NCBI RefSeq assembly: GCF_029916425.1
Contig: NZ_JAHAVQ010000010.1
Span: 26,319 to 90,318, forward strand
Length of the DNA: 64,000 nt
Origin: Liquorilactobacillus sicerae
Lineage (GTDB): Bacteria; Bacillota; Bacilli; Lactobacillales; Lactobacillaceae
Reading direction: 5' to 3'
Part shown: positions 35,020-44,572 of the stretch, piece after piece
Layout of the letters: every line of letters begins with the position of its first letter
Numbering within the stretch: the stretch's first letter is position 1
Notes under the pieces: model-generated
What the model was told of the DNA's origin: nothing
What the model saw: the letters and a program-made list of their open reading frames with translations, nothing else
Database searches by the model: none
Position numbers and translations under genes: made by a program

Positions 35020-35913
35020 TCAAACTCTTCGCTGACGACTGCTTTCTTGCAAACGAGTACTTAAAATATCTTGTAAAATAGTAACTTGTTTTCGATACAT
35101 ATCTTCCAAACCTAATTTTTGATATAACTCGAAAGTTGCTGAAATCGCTTTAATTCCTTCTTCGTAATCACCATCATCGATTACTTTTAATCCCCTGAAA
35201 AAGTTTTTGCATCCCAATGCAAAAACATTATCGGGCGATGTCTTGGTCTGTTCCAGCATTGTATAATATAAAGCTGTATCATTCTTACGGTTTGTCTTCA
35301 TAAATAGCAAGATAACCCGACATAATACCCTGACCTTAAGATTCTCCATTCGAATATCGTGCGACTTATCATCACTAAACCACTCATGACTTTCCAATAG
35401 TTTTGCCAAAGAAGAACCATCAAATAGAAATAGTGCATCGACTAATAAAGTGTATTCATACCGCGTCCAATATTGACTGCGCGATAAGAAGTGAATAATT
35501 TCATGTCTTTCTGCTAAATAGCTCTCATTCTTGCTTAGAAACTTTCTCATACCACAAGCTACAACCTCTAAATTATAAAACCTAACTAATTGGTTGTTTT
35601 GATAGCTACGATCAATTTTTCGTTCTAAAACTTTGATTTCATTTGTATTTCTTTGCTGAAAAGCATCGATCAAGCTTTGATGATATTCTTGATAATGAGT
35701 ATGCTCATTGTTTTGTCTTTTGAAAAGCGTAATAAACTCAGCCGCCCCAAGATTTAAACGGTCTAAGATATGTAAAAAAGTATCTGCTGTTGTTTCAACT
35801 AAACCACTTTCATACTTGTAATACATTGATCTTGACAATAAGCCGCCATAAATGGTCTTAGCTTTGATTCCCTTTGATGTTCTAATACTTCTAATTAATT
35901 CTCCAGTTTTCAT
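35020..35913 (-). CDS. Rgg/GadR/MutR-family regulator
   Basis: The 297-residue protein has an N-terminal helix-turn-helix (about 1-62; LIRSIRTSKGIKAKTIYGGLLSRSMYYKYE) and a long all-helical C-terminal domain of TPR-like repeats, as in Rgg regulators that bind short hydrophobic peptides. GGAGGAG lies 11 bases before the ATG, with a three-codon frame ATG TTT TCA TGA between them. No convincing partner peptide gene (SHP-like) was found on either side, so the ligand is unknown. The last residues are basic (LQESSRQRRV). Confidence 0.88.
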   Translation of the reverse strand: MKTGELIRSIRTSKGIKAKTIYGGLLSRSMYYKYESGLVETTADTFLHILDRLNLGAAEFITLFKRQNNEHTHYQEYHQSLIDAFQQRNTNEIKVLERKIDRSYQNNQLVRFYNLEVVACGMRKFLSKNESYLAERHEIIHFLSRSQYWTRYEYTLLVDALFLFDGSSLAKLLESHEWFSDDKSHDIRMENLKVRVLCRVILLFMKTNRKNDTALYYTMLEQTKTSPDNVFALGCKNFFRGLKVIDDGDYEEGIKAISATFELYQKLGLEDMYRKQVTILQDILSTRLQESSRQRRV

Positions 35914-36477
35914 GAAAACATTTTCTCCTCCACTTCTTACCCTTAATCATTTAAGTACGGAACTTGGTTTATTAAAGGTTATCCAAATTAGCTTGATTTT
36001 CTTAAAAACATAATGTTTATTCTTGAAAATCTTGTTAAACGCCTAAAAAGGCAGATAAACTATTATTGTTAAAAATTTAAGGCTGGAATTGAATTGCTTT
36101 TAGCACTCAACTTTTTACTTATGGTTTCATCTTTCTGTGCTTGACAGTTGTTCACATATTTCACAAAATAACAACCGCCGTTCAACAACCAAGATAATTG
36201 AGCTGGACACCTAAAAGGTTTACCCAAAGCCATCAAACAATTAACATTTTTCTTCTTAAAACAGCTCTAGTGTATTTAATCGGCTCTTTTTACAGAATAT
36301 CAAGTATTTGTTAAACAAATTTTCGACTATCTGAAATATTTTGATTGATTGATCCAATAAACTTATCAAACACCTCAAAAATGGATTAGTAAAATAGAAA
36401 AGTTTTCGTAAAAATCATCGTTTTAGCTCATTGTAATTATAAGTAAAGCTGAAGAAAGCAAGGAGCTCCAGTTAGCA
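35914..36477. other. Long intergenic stretch between mscL and the Rgg gene
   Basis: This 564-base A/T-rich region holds no conventional gene. On the minus strand it contains a 54-codon frame described separately. On the plus strand there is a 19-codon frame (36013-36072) without a ribosome binding site. A small GCCT/AGGC hairpin lies at about 36040-36052 and a palindrome GGAGCTCC near 36462-36469, just past mscL. It presumably contains the Rgg promoter and operator, which I cannot locate. Confidence 0.5.
36069..36233 (-). CDS. Doubtful 54-residue reading frame, possible remnant or repeat
   Basis: The frame begins MALGKPFRCPAQLSW and ends LSAKSNSIPALNF, with four Cys and two Trp. It has no ribosome binding site and is open for a further 12 codons upstream to a TAG. 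The sequence looks less A/T-rich than its surroundings around 36120-36230. Its wording is reminiscent of short hypothetical proteins annotated many times in lactobacillus genomes, which often mark multicopy intergenic sequence; this is memory, not a search. It may be a repeat remnant, a non-coding RNA or a small protein. Confidence 0.25.
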   Translation of the reverse strand: MALGKPFRCPAQLSWLLNGGCYFVKYVNNCQAQKDETISKKLSAKSNSIPALNF

Positions 36478-36849
36478 TCATTTTCCATTTTCTTTTAATA
36501 AATCGCGAATCTCCTCTAAAAGCTGTACTTCAGGAGCTGTAACCGGTTCCTCATTCTTTTTCCTAACCAAAAATTTATTAACAACTTTTACTAAAATGAA
36601 AACAACAAATGCAATTATCAGAAAATTAATAACCGCGTTTAAAAAACTGCCAACTCTAAAAGTCGCTCCAGCAATCTTAAAAACCCAATCCGAGAAATCA
36701 ATCCCCCCAATAAATAACCCGATCAAAGGATTAATTAAATAATCAACTAAGGATTTGACAATGGTTGTAAAAGCACTACCAATAATTACACCAACAGCCA
36801 AATCAATTACATTTCCTCGTGAAATAAATTCTTTAAATTCCTTTATCAA
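36478..36849 (-). CDS. mscL: Large-conductance mechanosensitive channel MscL
   Basis: The 123-residue protein forms a homopentameric channel that opens on osmotic downshock. The N-terminal FKEFISRGNVIDLAVGVIIG is the S1 helix and pore-lining TM1, TM2 is LNAVINFLIIAFVVFILVKV, and the C-terminal helix bundle ends in LLEEIRDLLKENG. The start is TTG with GGGGTG seven bases upstream. Length is normal. Confidence 0.95.
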   Translation of the reverse strand: MIKEFKEFISRGNVIDLAVGVIIGSAFTTIVKSLVDYLINPLIGLFIGGIDFSDWVFKIAGATFRVGSFLNAVINFLIIAFVVFILVKVVNKFLVRKKNEEPVTAPEVQLLEEIRDLLKENGK

Positions 36850-37004
36850 TCACTTTCACCCCACTATTATGATTACTCCTACTGTACCAATACCAAAAGT
36901 CATTTTCAAGAGAATATTTAATTTGTTAGTAATGTATAAATCTTTTCTTTATTAAATATCTATGTTAAATTCAAATAAATACTAAAAAAGGATAGATTAT
37001 TACC

Positions 37005-39656
37005 ATGAAATCAGATTATTATCAGCAGGAATCCCAAAAAGTTTTAAAAATGCTCCATTCTTCTGAGCAAGGCCTAACTGTTGACCAAGTTGAACAACGC
37101 CAAAAAAAATATGGAACCAATTCCTTAACTGAGCAAAAAAATCGTTCCTGGATGGGAAAATTTTTTGCTCAGTTTAAAGACTTAATGATCATAATCTTGA
37201 TTATTGCAGCTATTATTGCTGGAGTTGCTGGCGATTTTTCTGATGCAACGATCATTTTCTTGGTAGTAATCTTAAATGCAGCTTTTGGTGTTTTTCAAGA
37301 AACTAAAGCTGAAAATGCTATCAAGTCTTTAAAAGAAATGACAACGGCAACCTCACGCGTTAAACGCTCTGGTCAAATCAAAGTAATTAAAAGTTCTGAA
37401 TTAGTTCCTGGTGACTTAGTGATCCTTGAAGCTGGCGATATCATTCCAGCTGATCTGCGTTTACTGCAGAGCAGTTCTTTGAAGATCGAAGAAGCAGCTT
37501 TAACTGGTGAATCCTTGCCAACTGAAAAAACTACGGCCCCTTTACCTGAAACCGAGTTGCCATTAGGTGACCGTGAAAATATGGCTTTTATGAATACCAA
37601 TGTAACCTATGGAACTGGTATTGGGATCGTAACAGCCATCGGGATGCAAACCGAAGTTGGAAAAATTGCCAAACTATTAAATGAAACTAAACAAACGATT
37701 ACCCCGTTGCAGCAAAGCGTTACTCACTTAAGTAAATTACTGAGCGTTTTGATTTTAGCAATTGCAGTGATCGTCTTTTTAGTCGGTACGATTGTCAACC
37801 AAACCTCATTTTTAGCGATGTTGCTAACTGCGATTTCTTTGGCAGTTGCCGCTATTCCAGAAGGTTTACCGGCAATTGTCACAATTACGTTAGCTTTGGG
37901 CACGCAGGTTATGGCACGCAAAAAGGCCTTAGTCCGGCGCTTACCAGCTGTCGAAACTTTAGGAGCTACTGAAATAATTGCTTCTGACAAGACTGGAACG
38001 CTGACACAAAATAAAATGTCAGTTGAAAGGCTTTATCTTCCTAATAAATTAATTGCTGCTAAAAATTATCAACCAGTTGCTACTGATCATTTGATTCAGT
38101 CAATGATTCTAGCCAATGATACTCAAATTACTGAACAAGGCCTAACAGGTGATCCAACCGAAACAGCCCTAATTCAATTCAATCTTGACCAACAATTTTC
38201 AGTCGCCGCTTTACAAAAAAGTTTTCCTCGAATTGCTTCATTGCCTTTTGACTCCGAAAGAAAATTAATGTCGGCCATTGTGAAAGCAAACAATGAAAAA
38301 ACAATTATGTATACTAAGGGAGCCGTTGATGAGTTGCTCGAGCGAACCAATCGGATCTTTGATCACGGAACTGTGCGGTTGATTACTGAAAATGACCGCA
38401 AACAAATTAAGCAAGCTAATCAACAACTAGCGGCTCAAGCTTTACGTGTTTTAGCTTTTGCTTATCGTCCCGTGAAAAGCCTTTCCCCCAATGCTCAACT
38501 GAATCCGGTACTTGAGAATCAATTAATCTTTGTTGGCTTAGTCGGTATGATTGACCCCGAAAGGCCTGAAGTTAAACAAGCAATTGTCCAAGCCAGGGCT
38601 GCCGGAATCAGAACTTTAATGATTACTGGAGATCACAAAATCACTGCTGCAGCAATTGCCCAGCGGTTGAAAATCATTGACAAACCCACCCCCAAAAATA
38701 TTGTGACCGGCAATCAGCTTGAAAAAATGAGTGCGACTGAATTAAAGCAACGAGTTGCGGAAATTTCTGTTTACGCACGAGTAGCACCTGAACACAAAGT
38801 CCGCATTGTTAAAGCTTGGCAACAACGTGGAAAAATAGTAGCTATGACTGGAGATGGCGTTAACGATGCTCCAGCATTAAAGACGGCTGATATTGGTGTT
38901 GGGATGGGGATTACAGGAACCGAAGTCTCGAAGAATGCCAGCGACATTGTTTTAGCCGATGATAATTTTGCTACGATCATTATCGCAGTTCGTGAAGGAC
39001 GGCGAGTTTTTGCCAATATTCAAAAAGCCATTCAATATCTGCTCTCAGCCAATTTAGGTGAAGTTTTAACATTATTTTTTATGACATTACTTGCTTGGGA
39101 CATTTTGGCACCAGCACAAATTTTATGGATCAACTTAGTAACCGACACTTTCCCGGCGATTGCTTTGGGAGTCGAAAAAGCTGAAGCAAATGTCATGAAG
39201 AATCAACCCCGAGGTGCTAAATCAAACTTCTTCAGTAATGGAGTCTTTTCAAGTGTTATTTATCAAGGAATTCTAGAAGGCAGCTTGACTTTGGGAGTTT
39301 ATTGGCTTGCCATCCAGTTTCCATTCCATCATTCTAATGAGTTGATTCACGCTGATGCGCTGACTATGGCTTTTGCAACTTTAGGCTTGATCCAACTATT
39401 TCATGCTTTCAATTCAAAATCAATCCATCAAACTATCTTTACCCGCCGAACTTTTAACAATCGTATTTTCAATTGGTCGATCATCGTATCCGCTTGTTTG
39501 CTTTTTTCAACGATTTTGATCCCGGCTTTTAACGCGACCTTTAAAGTTACAGCTTTAAGTTGGCAACAATGGGCCGTTGTTTTATTAGGCGGAACTTTAA
39601 TGCTATTGATCGTCGAAACTGTCAAATTAGTCCAACGTCACATTCAAAAGTCCTAA
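37005..39656 (+). CDS. Calcium-type P-type ATPase (P2A)
   Basis: The 883-residue membrane pump has ten predicted helices. LTGESLPTEK is the actuator TGES loop, SDKTGTLTQNK holds the phosphorylated Asp (about 328), and TGDGVNDAPALK is the hinge. Helix 4 reads AAIPEGLPAI and helix 6 NLVTDTFPAI, which carry the Glu, Asn and Asp used for calcium in SERCA-type pumps, so calcium (or manganese) export is likely. The ATG follows AAAAAGGATAG. It is monocistronic and ends in a strong terminator. Confidence 0.93.
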   Translation: MKSDYYQQESQKVLKMLHSSEQGLTVDQVEQRQKKYGTNSLTEQKNRSWMGKFFAQFKDLMIIILIIAAIIAGVAGDFSDATIIFLVVILNAAFGVFQETKAENAIKSLKEMTTATSRVKRSGQIKVIKSSELVPGDLVILEAGDIIPADLRLLQSSSLKIEEAALTGESLPTEKTTAPLPETELPLGDRENMAFMNTNVTYGTGIGIVTAIGMQTEVGKIAKLLNETKQTITPLQQSVTHLSKLLSVLILAIAVIVFLVGTIVNQTSFLAMLLTAISLAVAAIPEGLPAIVTITLALGTQVMARKKALVRRLPAVETLGATEIIASDKTGTLTQNKMSVERLYLPNKLIAAKNYQPVATDHLIQSMILANDTQITEQGLTGDPTETALIQFNLDQQFSVAALQKSFPRIASLPFDSERKLMSAIVKANNEKTIMYTKGAVDELLERTNRIFDHGTVRLITENDRKQIKQANQQLAAQALRVLAFAYRPVKSLSPNAQLNPVLENQLIFVGLVGMIDPERPEVKQAIVQARAAGIRTLMITGDHKITAAAIAQRLKIIDKPTPKNIVTGNQLEKMSATELKQRVAEISVYARVAPEHKVRIVKAWQQRGKIVAMTGDGVNDAPALKTADIGVGMGITGTEVSKNASDIVLADDNFATIIIAVREGRRVFANIQKAIQYLLSANLGEVLTLFFMTLLAWDILAPAQILWINLVTDTFPAIALGVEKAEANVMKNQPRGAKSNFFSNGVFSSVIYQGILEGSLTLGVYWLAIQFPFHHSNELIHADALTMAFATLGLIQLFHAFNSKSIHQTIFTRRTFNNRIFNWSIIVSACLLFSTILIPAFNATFKVTALSWQQWAVVLLGGTLMLLIVETVKLVQRHIQKS

Positions 39657-39660
39657 ATTA

Positions 39661-39700
39661 ATAAAGGATTGAGAAAAATTAATTTTCTCAATCCTTTATT
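39661..39700 (+). terminator. Terminator after the P-type ATPase (possibly bidirectional)
   Basis: ATAAAGGATTGAGAAAA pairs perfectly with its complement around an A/T loop and continues into TTTATTTG. It lies between the ATPase and the converging aldo/keto reductase gene. Confidence 0.85.
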
Positions 39701-39732
39701 TGTCGACAAGTGTTTCAAATCAGCCTTAGTTT

Positions 39733-40647
39733 TTAGAAATTTTGAAAAAGCTCATCGATCTGATTGAACTCTTCAGTTGATAACTCAATTGCTGCTGCTT
39801 TAACGTTACTCAAAACTTGGTTTGGCTTTCTCGCCCCTGGAATCACAATCCCAATTGCTGGATTTTTCAAATACCAAGCCAAAATTACTTGAGCAACTGT
39901 TGCTTGATGCTTTTCAGCAATTTGACGAACAAATTTAAGATTGTTAATAATTTGTTGGAATTGCTGATTGTTAAACTGGGTGAATTTTCCACTATCAGAC
40001 TCACTATACTTTCCAGTCAACAGTCCCGAAGCCAATGGGAAATAAGGAACAAAGGTAATTTTATTGTCAGCCAGATATGGCAATAATTCTTTTTCAGCTT
40101 GACGATGAACTAGACTGTAATGATCTTCTACAATATCTACACCACCATCTTGGTTAGCTGCTTTAATTTGCGCTAAGCTAAAATTCGAGACACCGACTGC
40201 TTTGATTTTACCAGCCTTTTTTAACTCAGTTAATGCCGCGACTGCCTCAGCTTTCGGTGTCTTTTCATCAGGAAAATGAATATAGAAAATATCGATATAG
40301 TCCGTTTTCAAACGTTTTAGAGCATCATCAACTGCTTTTTTCAAAAAGGCTGGCTGATTATTTGGTTTTAAATCTCTATCTTGATCCTGCGCAGCTTTAG
40401 TTGCAATGACCACTTGTTCCCGCTTGTAATCTTGCAAAACATCACCAATAATTTCCTCTGACCGCCCTAAGCCATACATAAAAGCTGTATCAAGCAGCTG
40501 AACTCCATTATCTAATGCTGTTTTTACCACTGCGTAGCCATCTGAGTCTTGCAGATCTGAGAAGAGATTATGCCCGCCAACTTTATTGGTTCCTAACCCT
40601 AATTGTGTTGTGAGTACCTTACTTTGACCAACTTTGATCGTTTTCAC
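39733..40647 (-). CDS. Aldo/keto reductase
   Basis: The 304-residue protein is a TIM-barrel NADPH-dependent reductase. The tetrad is visible as Asp and Tyr in DTAFMYGLG, Lys in VIATKAA and His in YIHFPD. The C-terminal NADPH site includes VIPGARKPNQV. The substrate is unknown; relatives reduce aldehydes, glyoxals or sugars. Start GTG with AAAGGAGG about ten bases upstream. It is transcribed alone toward the ATPase terminator. Confidence 0.9.
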   Translation of the reverse strand: MKTIKVGQSKVLTTQLGLGTNKVGGHNLFSDLQDSDGYAVVKTALDNGVQLLDTAFMYGLGRSEEIIGDVLQDYKREQVVIATKAAQDQDRDLKPNNQPAFLKKAVDDALKRLKTDYIDIFYIHFPDEKTPKAEAVAALTELKKAGKIKAVGVSNFSLAQIKAANQDGGVDIVEDHYSLVHRQAEKELLPYLADNKITFVPYFPLASGLLTGKYSESDSGKFTQFNNQQFQQIINNLKFVRQIAEKHQATVAQVILAWYLKNPAIGIVIPGARKPNQVLSNVKAAAIELSTEEFNQIDELFQNF

Positions 40648-40716
40648 GATTGAAAGCCTCCTTTATTTTGGTAGTTTCATTATAGAGAGTTTAGCACTTA
40701 AAAGCATTCAATCTGC

Positions 40717-41601
40717 CTACATCGCAGATGGCACATAACAATTAATAAAGCTGGGATGCCAGACAATCCTCAATGGTAAAAACGGTCCCGGATCACCATC
40801 AATTCGAGTTGAAATCCTTTTATTTGCAAAACTGCGAATAATTATCTTTTTAATATCAAATGAGGTTAGTGTCGTTGACCGCCGCAAATTGCCTGTTAAT
40901 GCAAAATAGCCGTAATTAAACAGCTTATTGAGTTTTAAATTATTCAACATCGTCAAATGCAGCCCATCATCATCCTTTTTTAAATATTTACGACCGCCGA
41001 TGTAATTTGAAGTTGATAGCAAACAAAACCAAACTTTGGCTTGGAGTGAAAACTCATCATTAAAAAACTCGGTTGAGATGGACTTTTGCTGTGGCAATTT
41101 TTTCAATGCTTGCCAAATATAAATCTTCAAACCGTAACGTTGTTTGTCCTTTTGCCGAACTTGATTTGATACTTCAGCTAAACTACCGAAAATCAATGAA
41201 CTGACAATTGCTTGACCGTTACATTCGCCAACATCAATTGCTTGCTGATTGCCATCTAAAATGATTGCCAAAGCTAGTTTAGGTTCCAAAGGGATCTTCC
41301 ATTTGCGGGCGAAATTATTGACAGTTCCGGCGGGAATCAAGCCAATAGCTGGTTGATATTGATTTTTTAAAAGAACTGTTAAGACCAAATTCAAAGTCCC
41401 ATCGCCACCAATGCAGATCAGCCGATCAAAATTATTGATCCGTTCCTTAAGTTCTTGTTTGGCAGCTAAAACATTGTTAGCCAAGATTTTTTCAGTTATT
41501 TGACCACGACTTTTCAATTCCTGAATTACCCAGTTAGCAATTTTTTCTGCCTTTCCATCTCCTGAACAGCGATTATAGAAAATTAAATTCTTTTTTTTCA
41601 T
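40717..41601 (-). CDS. Diacylglycerol-kinase-family lipid kinase (YegS/BmrU/DagK)
   Basis: The 294-residue protein has the DAGK catalytic domain: FYNRCSGDG near the start, ICIGGDGTLN for ATP binding, and GLIPAGTVNNFARKW. Family members phosphorylate diacylglycerol or related lipids to recycle them into phospholipid and lipoteichoic acid metabolism. The ATG at 41599-41601 is preferred (AGAGGAAG upstream); an in-frame extension to 41631 lacks a site. It is probably monocistronic. Confidence 0.85.
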   Translation of the reverse strand: MKKKNLIFYNRCSGDGKAEKIANWVIQELKSRGQITEKILANNVLAAKQELKERINNFDRLICIGGDGTLNLVLTVLLKNQYQPAIGLIPAGTVNNFARKWKIPLEPKLALAIILDGNQQAIDVGECNGQAIVSSLIFGSLAEVSNQVRQKDKQRYGLKIYIWQALKKLPQQKSISTEFFNDEFSLQAKVWFCLLSTSNYIGGRKYLKKDDDGLHLTMLNNLKLNKLFNYGYFALTGNLRRSTTLTSFDIKKIIIRSFANKRISTRIDGDPGPFLPLRIVWHPSFINCYVPSAM

Positions 41602-41641
41602 TAATACCACTTCCTCTCTAACGGCTTGCAATATTTTTTTG

Positions 41642-41690
41642 TAAGGTGTGCCTAAAAATAGTTTTAATTATGTTAAATATGATGTACAAT
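41642..41690 (+). promoter_or_regulatory. mntH promoter with MntR/DtxR-like box
   Basis: TAAGG-TGTG-CCTAA (41642-41655) is an inverted repeat of the TTAGG...CCTAA type used by DtxR/MntR metalloregulators. A -10 box TACAAT at 41685-41690 lies downstream, with a poor -35. Position before a manganese importer supports metal control; the regulator gene is not in the window. Confidence 0.5.
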
Positions 41691-41727
41691 GAAAATACCA
41701 TAAAAATGTGAAAGGTGGCTATTTATT

Positions 41728-43308
41728 TTGAGCAGGAAAAAAACTACAAGTCAACGACATAAATTAATTGAATATGCGAATGGACCATCATTAGAAGAAA
41801 TTAATGGTACCGTCGATGTTCCACATGGGAAAGGATTTTGGCGAACTTTATTTGCTTATTCCGGACCTGGTGCTCTAGTTGCTGTTGGCTACATGGACCC
41901 TGGTAATTGGTCAACTTCGATCACTGGTGGACAATACTTTGAATACTTGATGATGTCCGTTATCTTAATGTCAAGTTTGATCGCGATGTTGTTGCAATAC
42001 ATGGCAGCCAAACTTGGAATTGTGAGCCAGATGGATCTTGCTCAGGCAATTCGTGCTCGAACCGGGAAAGCTTTAGGTGTCGTTTTATGGATTTTAACTG
42101 AATTAGCAATCATGGCAACTGATATTGCTGAAGTTATTGGGGCAGCAATTGCTTTATACTTGTTGTTCCATATTCCTTTAGTTATTGCAGTTTTCATTAC
42201 TATTTTCGATGTTTTGCTCTTATTGTTACTGACTAAAGTTGGCTTTAGAAAAATTGAAGCGATTGTTGTTTGCTTGATTTGCGTCATTTTATTTGTCTTT
42301 GCTTATGAAGTTGCTCTCTCAAGTCCCGTTTGGGGCGATGTAATCAAAGGCTTGATTCCAACTGCCAAAACCTTTTCCAGTTCTCCTGAAGCTAGTGGCG
42401 AAAATCCTTTGCAAGGTGCTTTGGGAATTATTGGAGCAACTGTTATGCCGCATAACTTATACCTGCATTCAGCTATTTCTCAAACTCGTAAAATTGATCA
42501 TAACGATGAAGAAGATGTCGCTCAAGCCGTTCGTTTTTCGGCTTGGGATTCCAACATCCAATTAACTTGTGCTTTCCTTGTTAACTCGTTGCTGTTAATC
42601 ATGGGAGTTGCTGTTTTCAAAACAGGTGCTGTTAAAGATCCTTCATTCTTCGGTTTATTCCAAGCCTTATCAGATACTTCCACTTTGAGTAATGGTGTTT
42701 TGATTGCTGTTGCTAAATCTGGTGTCTTATCCGTTCTATTTGCGGTTGCTTTACTAGCATCCGGCCAGAATTCAACTATTACTGGTACTTTAACTGGTCA
42801 GGTTATCATGGAAGGTTTCGTCCACATGAGAATGCCTCTTTGGGCACGGCGCTTAGTAACTCGTTTAATTTCTGTTATCCCCGTTTTAATTTGTGTTTCA
42901 ATGACCACGAAAGATACGCCGATTCAACAGCATGAGGCATTAAATACTTTAATGAATAACTCTCAGGTTTTCTTGGCCTTTGCTTTACCGTTTTCAATGG
43001 TGCCACTTTTGATGATGACCAATAGTAAAAATGAAATGGGTAATCGTTTTAAAAACTCTCCCTGGGTCAGAATTTTAGGCTGGATTTCAGTTGTTGGTTT
43101 AACATTCTTAAATATGAAGGGCTTACCAGATCAGATCGAAGCTTTCTTTGGCGCTAACGCTACTAAAGGTGAGTTAGCCACTGCTGATGGAATTGCTTAC
43201 GTTTTGATCGTCGCAGTCGTTGTTTTGTTAGTTTGGACGATTTATGAATTGCATAAAGGAAACAAACGTTATGAAGCTCGTCAAGCAGAGAAAGCTACAG
43301 CTGAATAA
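41728..43308 (+). CDS. mntH: Nramp-family manganese/proton symporter
   Basis: The 526-residue transporter has about 11 membrane helices and the Nramp metal site, [13 protein letters not shown] in helix 1 and [13 protein letters not shown] in helix 6. Nramp proteins take up manganese, and in lactobacilli high manganese replaces superoxide dismutase. The start is TTG with AAAGGTGG about ten bases upstream. The usp gene follows by 30 bases, a common pairing in this group. A metal-box-like repeat lies upstream. Confidence 0.95.
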   Translation: MSRKKTTSQRHKLIEYANGPSLEEINGTVDVPHGKGFWRTLFAYSGPGALVAVGYMDPGNWSTSITGGQYFEYLMMSVILMSSLIAMLLQYMAAKLGIVSQMDLAQAIRARTGKALGVVLWILTELAIMATDIAEVIGAAIALYLLFHIPLVIAVFITIFDVLLLLLLTKVGFRKIEAIVVCLICVILFVFAYEVALSSPVWGDVIKGLIPTAKTFSSSPEASGENPLQGALGIIGATVMPHNLYLHSAISQTRKIDHNDEEDVAQAVRFSAWDSNIQLTCAFLVNSLLLIMGVAVFKTGAVKDPSFFGLFQALSDTSTLSNGVLIAVAKSGVLSVLFAVALLASGQNSTITGTLTGQVIMEGFVHMRMPLWARRLVTRLISVIPVLICVSMTTKDTPIQQHEALNTLMNNSQVFLAFALPFSMVPLLMMTNSKNEMGNRFKNSPWVRILGWISVVGLTFLNMKGLPDQIEAFFGANATKGELATADGIAYVLIVAVVVLLVWTIYELHKGNKRYEARQAEKATAE

Positions 43309-43338
43309 TCAATACCTTAGTGAAAGTGGTGAGAATTT

Positions 43339-43770
43339 ATGGAAGATGATTTCAAAAAAATCTTAGTTGGTGTTGACGACTCAGAAGATGCCTTATTAGC
43401 ATTTCGTTACGCGATGAAACGAGCGCGGACGACTAATGCTGAATTGATCATTGTTTCCGTCCTTGAAAGTAACGAAATGAGCGTTTATCAAGCCTTGAGC
43501 AGAGACTACATTCATGGCGAACGGGAAGATCTGGAAAAACATATCTTGAAATATCAGAAATTAGCTCAAGATGCCGGTGTCAAAAAAGTCCGTTCGGTCG
43601 TTGCTGAAGGAAATGCTGGTGAAGCAATCGTTAAAGATGTTATCCCACATGTTCAACCTGATTTACTGATTATTGGATCTTATTCGAAAACAGGATTAGC
43701 GCGTCGGTTTGGCAGTCAGGCTGCTTATATGGCTAAATATGCACCTGTTTCAGTTTTAGTAATTCGTTAA
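43339..43770 (+). CDS. Universal stress protein (UspA family)
   Basis: The 143-residue protein starts with ILVGVDDSEDALLAF and ends with the ATP-binding loop IIGSYSKTGLARRFGSQAAYMAKYAPVSVLVI in which the G-x2-G-x9-G(S) pattern is approximately kept. Such proteins dimerise and help cells survive stress or starvation. GGTGAG precedes the ATG. It follows mntH by 30 bases with no terminator between, so both are probably expressed together under manganese or stress control (inference). Confidence 0.9.
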   Translation: MEDDFKKILVGVDDSEDALLAFRYAMKRARTTNAELIIVSVLESNEMSVYQALSRDYIHGEREDLEKHILKYQKLAQDAGVKKVRSVVAEGNAGEAIVKDVIPHVQPDLLIIGSYSKTGLARRFGSQAAYMAKYAPVSVLVIR

Positions 43771-43796
43771 CTTGAGAACCAATTACTATTATGTTC

Positions 43797-43845
43797 TAAA
43801 AAGGACAAATGATTATTAAAATAATCATTTGTCCTTTTTTCCTTA
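43797..43845. terminator. Bidirectional terminator, usp and GlsB genes
   Basis: A perfect stem AAAAAGGACAAATGATTAT with its complement around loop TAAA lies between converging genes and has T-runs on both sides. Confidence 0.92.
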
Positions 43846-43885
43846 AGCAATATCATACCCGTAAATCAATTTTCATGTTTATTCT

Positions 43886-44134
43886 TTACGATTTAACTCT
43901 TGTTAGTAACCAAGATACCAGCCAAACTAGGATAACTGCCCCAATAATTGATGGAATAATGGCCATTCCGGCTAACTGAGGTCCCCAGGAACCCAAAATA
44001 GCTTCTCCTAATGAAGAACCGATCAAGCCAGCAACAATGTTACTGATCCAGCCCATCGATTTTCCTTTACTGGTGATTGCCCCCGCAATCGCTCCAATAA
44101 CCGCACCAACAATCAAAACCCATAACCAATGCAT
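43886..44134 (-). CDS. GlsB/YeaQ/YmgE-family stress membrane protein
   Basis: The 82-residue protein has three hydrophobic segments and the family pattern of small Gly residues (GAVIGAIAGAITSKGKSMGWISNIVAGLIG). Members of this transglycosylase-associated family are induced by stress in Gram-positive bacteria; the molecular role is unknown. The CsbD gene lies directly upstream, 30 bases away, so the two form a stress operon. Confidence 0.88.
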   Translation of the reverse strand: MHWLWVLIVGAVIGAIAGAITSKGKSMGWISNIVAGLIGSSLGEAILGSWGPQLAGMAIIPSIIGAVILVWLVSWLLTRVKS

Positions 44135-44164
44135 AAAACTCCCTCTCTTTCCAGTCTAATTATT

Positions 44165-44344
44165 TTATTTATTAAACTTGTTTTTAACCTCTTCTTTAGC
44201 TTCTTCAAGCTTATCTTTAGCTTTACCGAGCAAGTTTTGCCCTTTGCCCTGTAACTCACGAGCTTTATCATTTGTCACTTTGCCTTCAGCTTCTTTGGCT
44301 TTACCGGCAACTTGATCTTTAGCATTTTCTAAATTCTTTGCCAT
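44165..44344 (-). CDS. CsbD-family stress protein
   Basis: The 59-residue hydrophilic protein starts MAKNLENAKDQVAGKAKEAEGK and is built of Lys/Ala/Glu helical repeats (GKAKEAEGKVTNDKARELQGKGQNLLGKAK is the conserved core, given here only as positions 14-43). CsbD proteins are intrinsically flexible and general-stress induced. GGGGG lies about ten bases before the ATG. It is transcribed with the GlsB gene. A 10-codon frame with AAGGAG precedes it (44363-44395). Confidence 0.9.
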   Translation of the reverse strand: MAKNLENAKDQVAGKAKEAEGKVTNDKARELQGKGQNLLGKAKDKLEEAKEEVKNKFNK

Positions 44345-44572
44345 AAATTAGCATCCCCCTTCTTAATTTAAGTAAAGAGTAATAAAAGCATTCATAACTC
44401 AATAACTCCTTGAATTTAGAGTATCATAGCATAAAATATTAATCAATTTTTATGCTTAGTGTTTAAATTAAAAATATTTTTGAACAATTAGTTTCAAATT
44501 TCACCACTTGCAATGTCTATCAGTAAACCGTATTATTTAGGTGGCTGCAAATTTAAATTGAGGGACATTTTT

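Noticed and set aside
36013..36072. 19-codon frame near the Rgg gene, considered as a pheromone (SHP) gene
   Set aside because: It has no ribosome binding site, ends in a charged and Tyr/Cys tail, and does not match the hydrophobic C-terminus of known SHP peptides.
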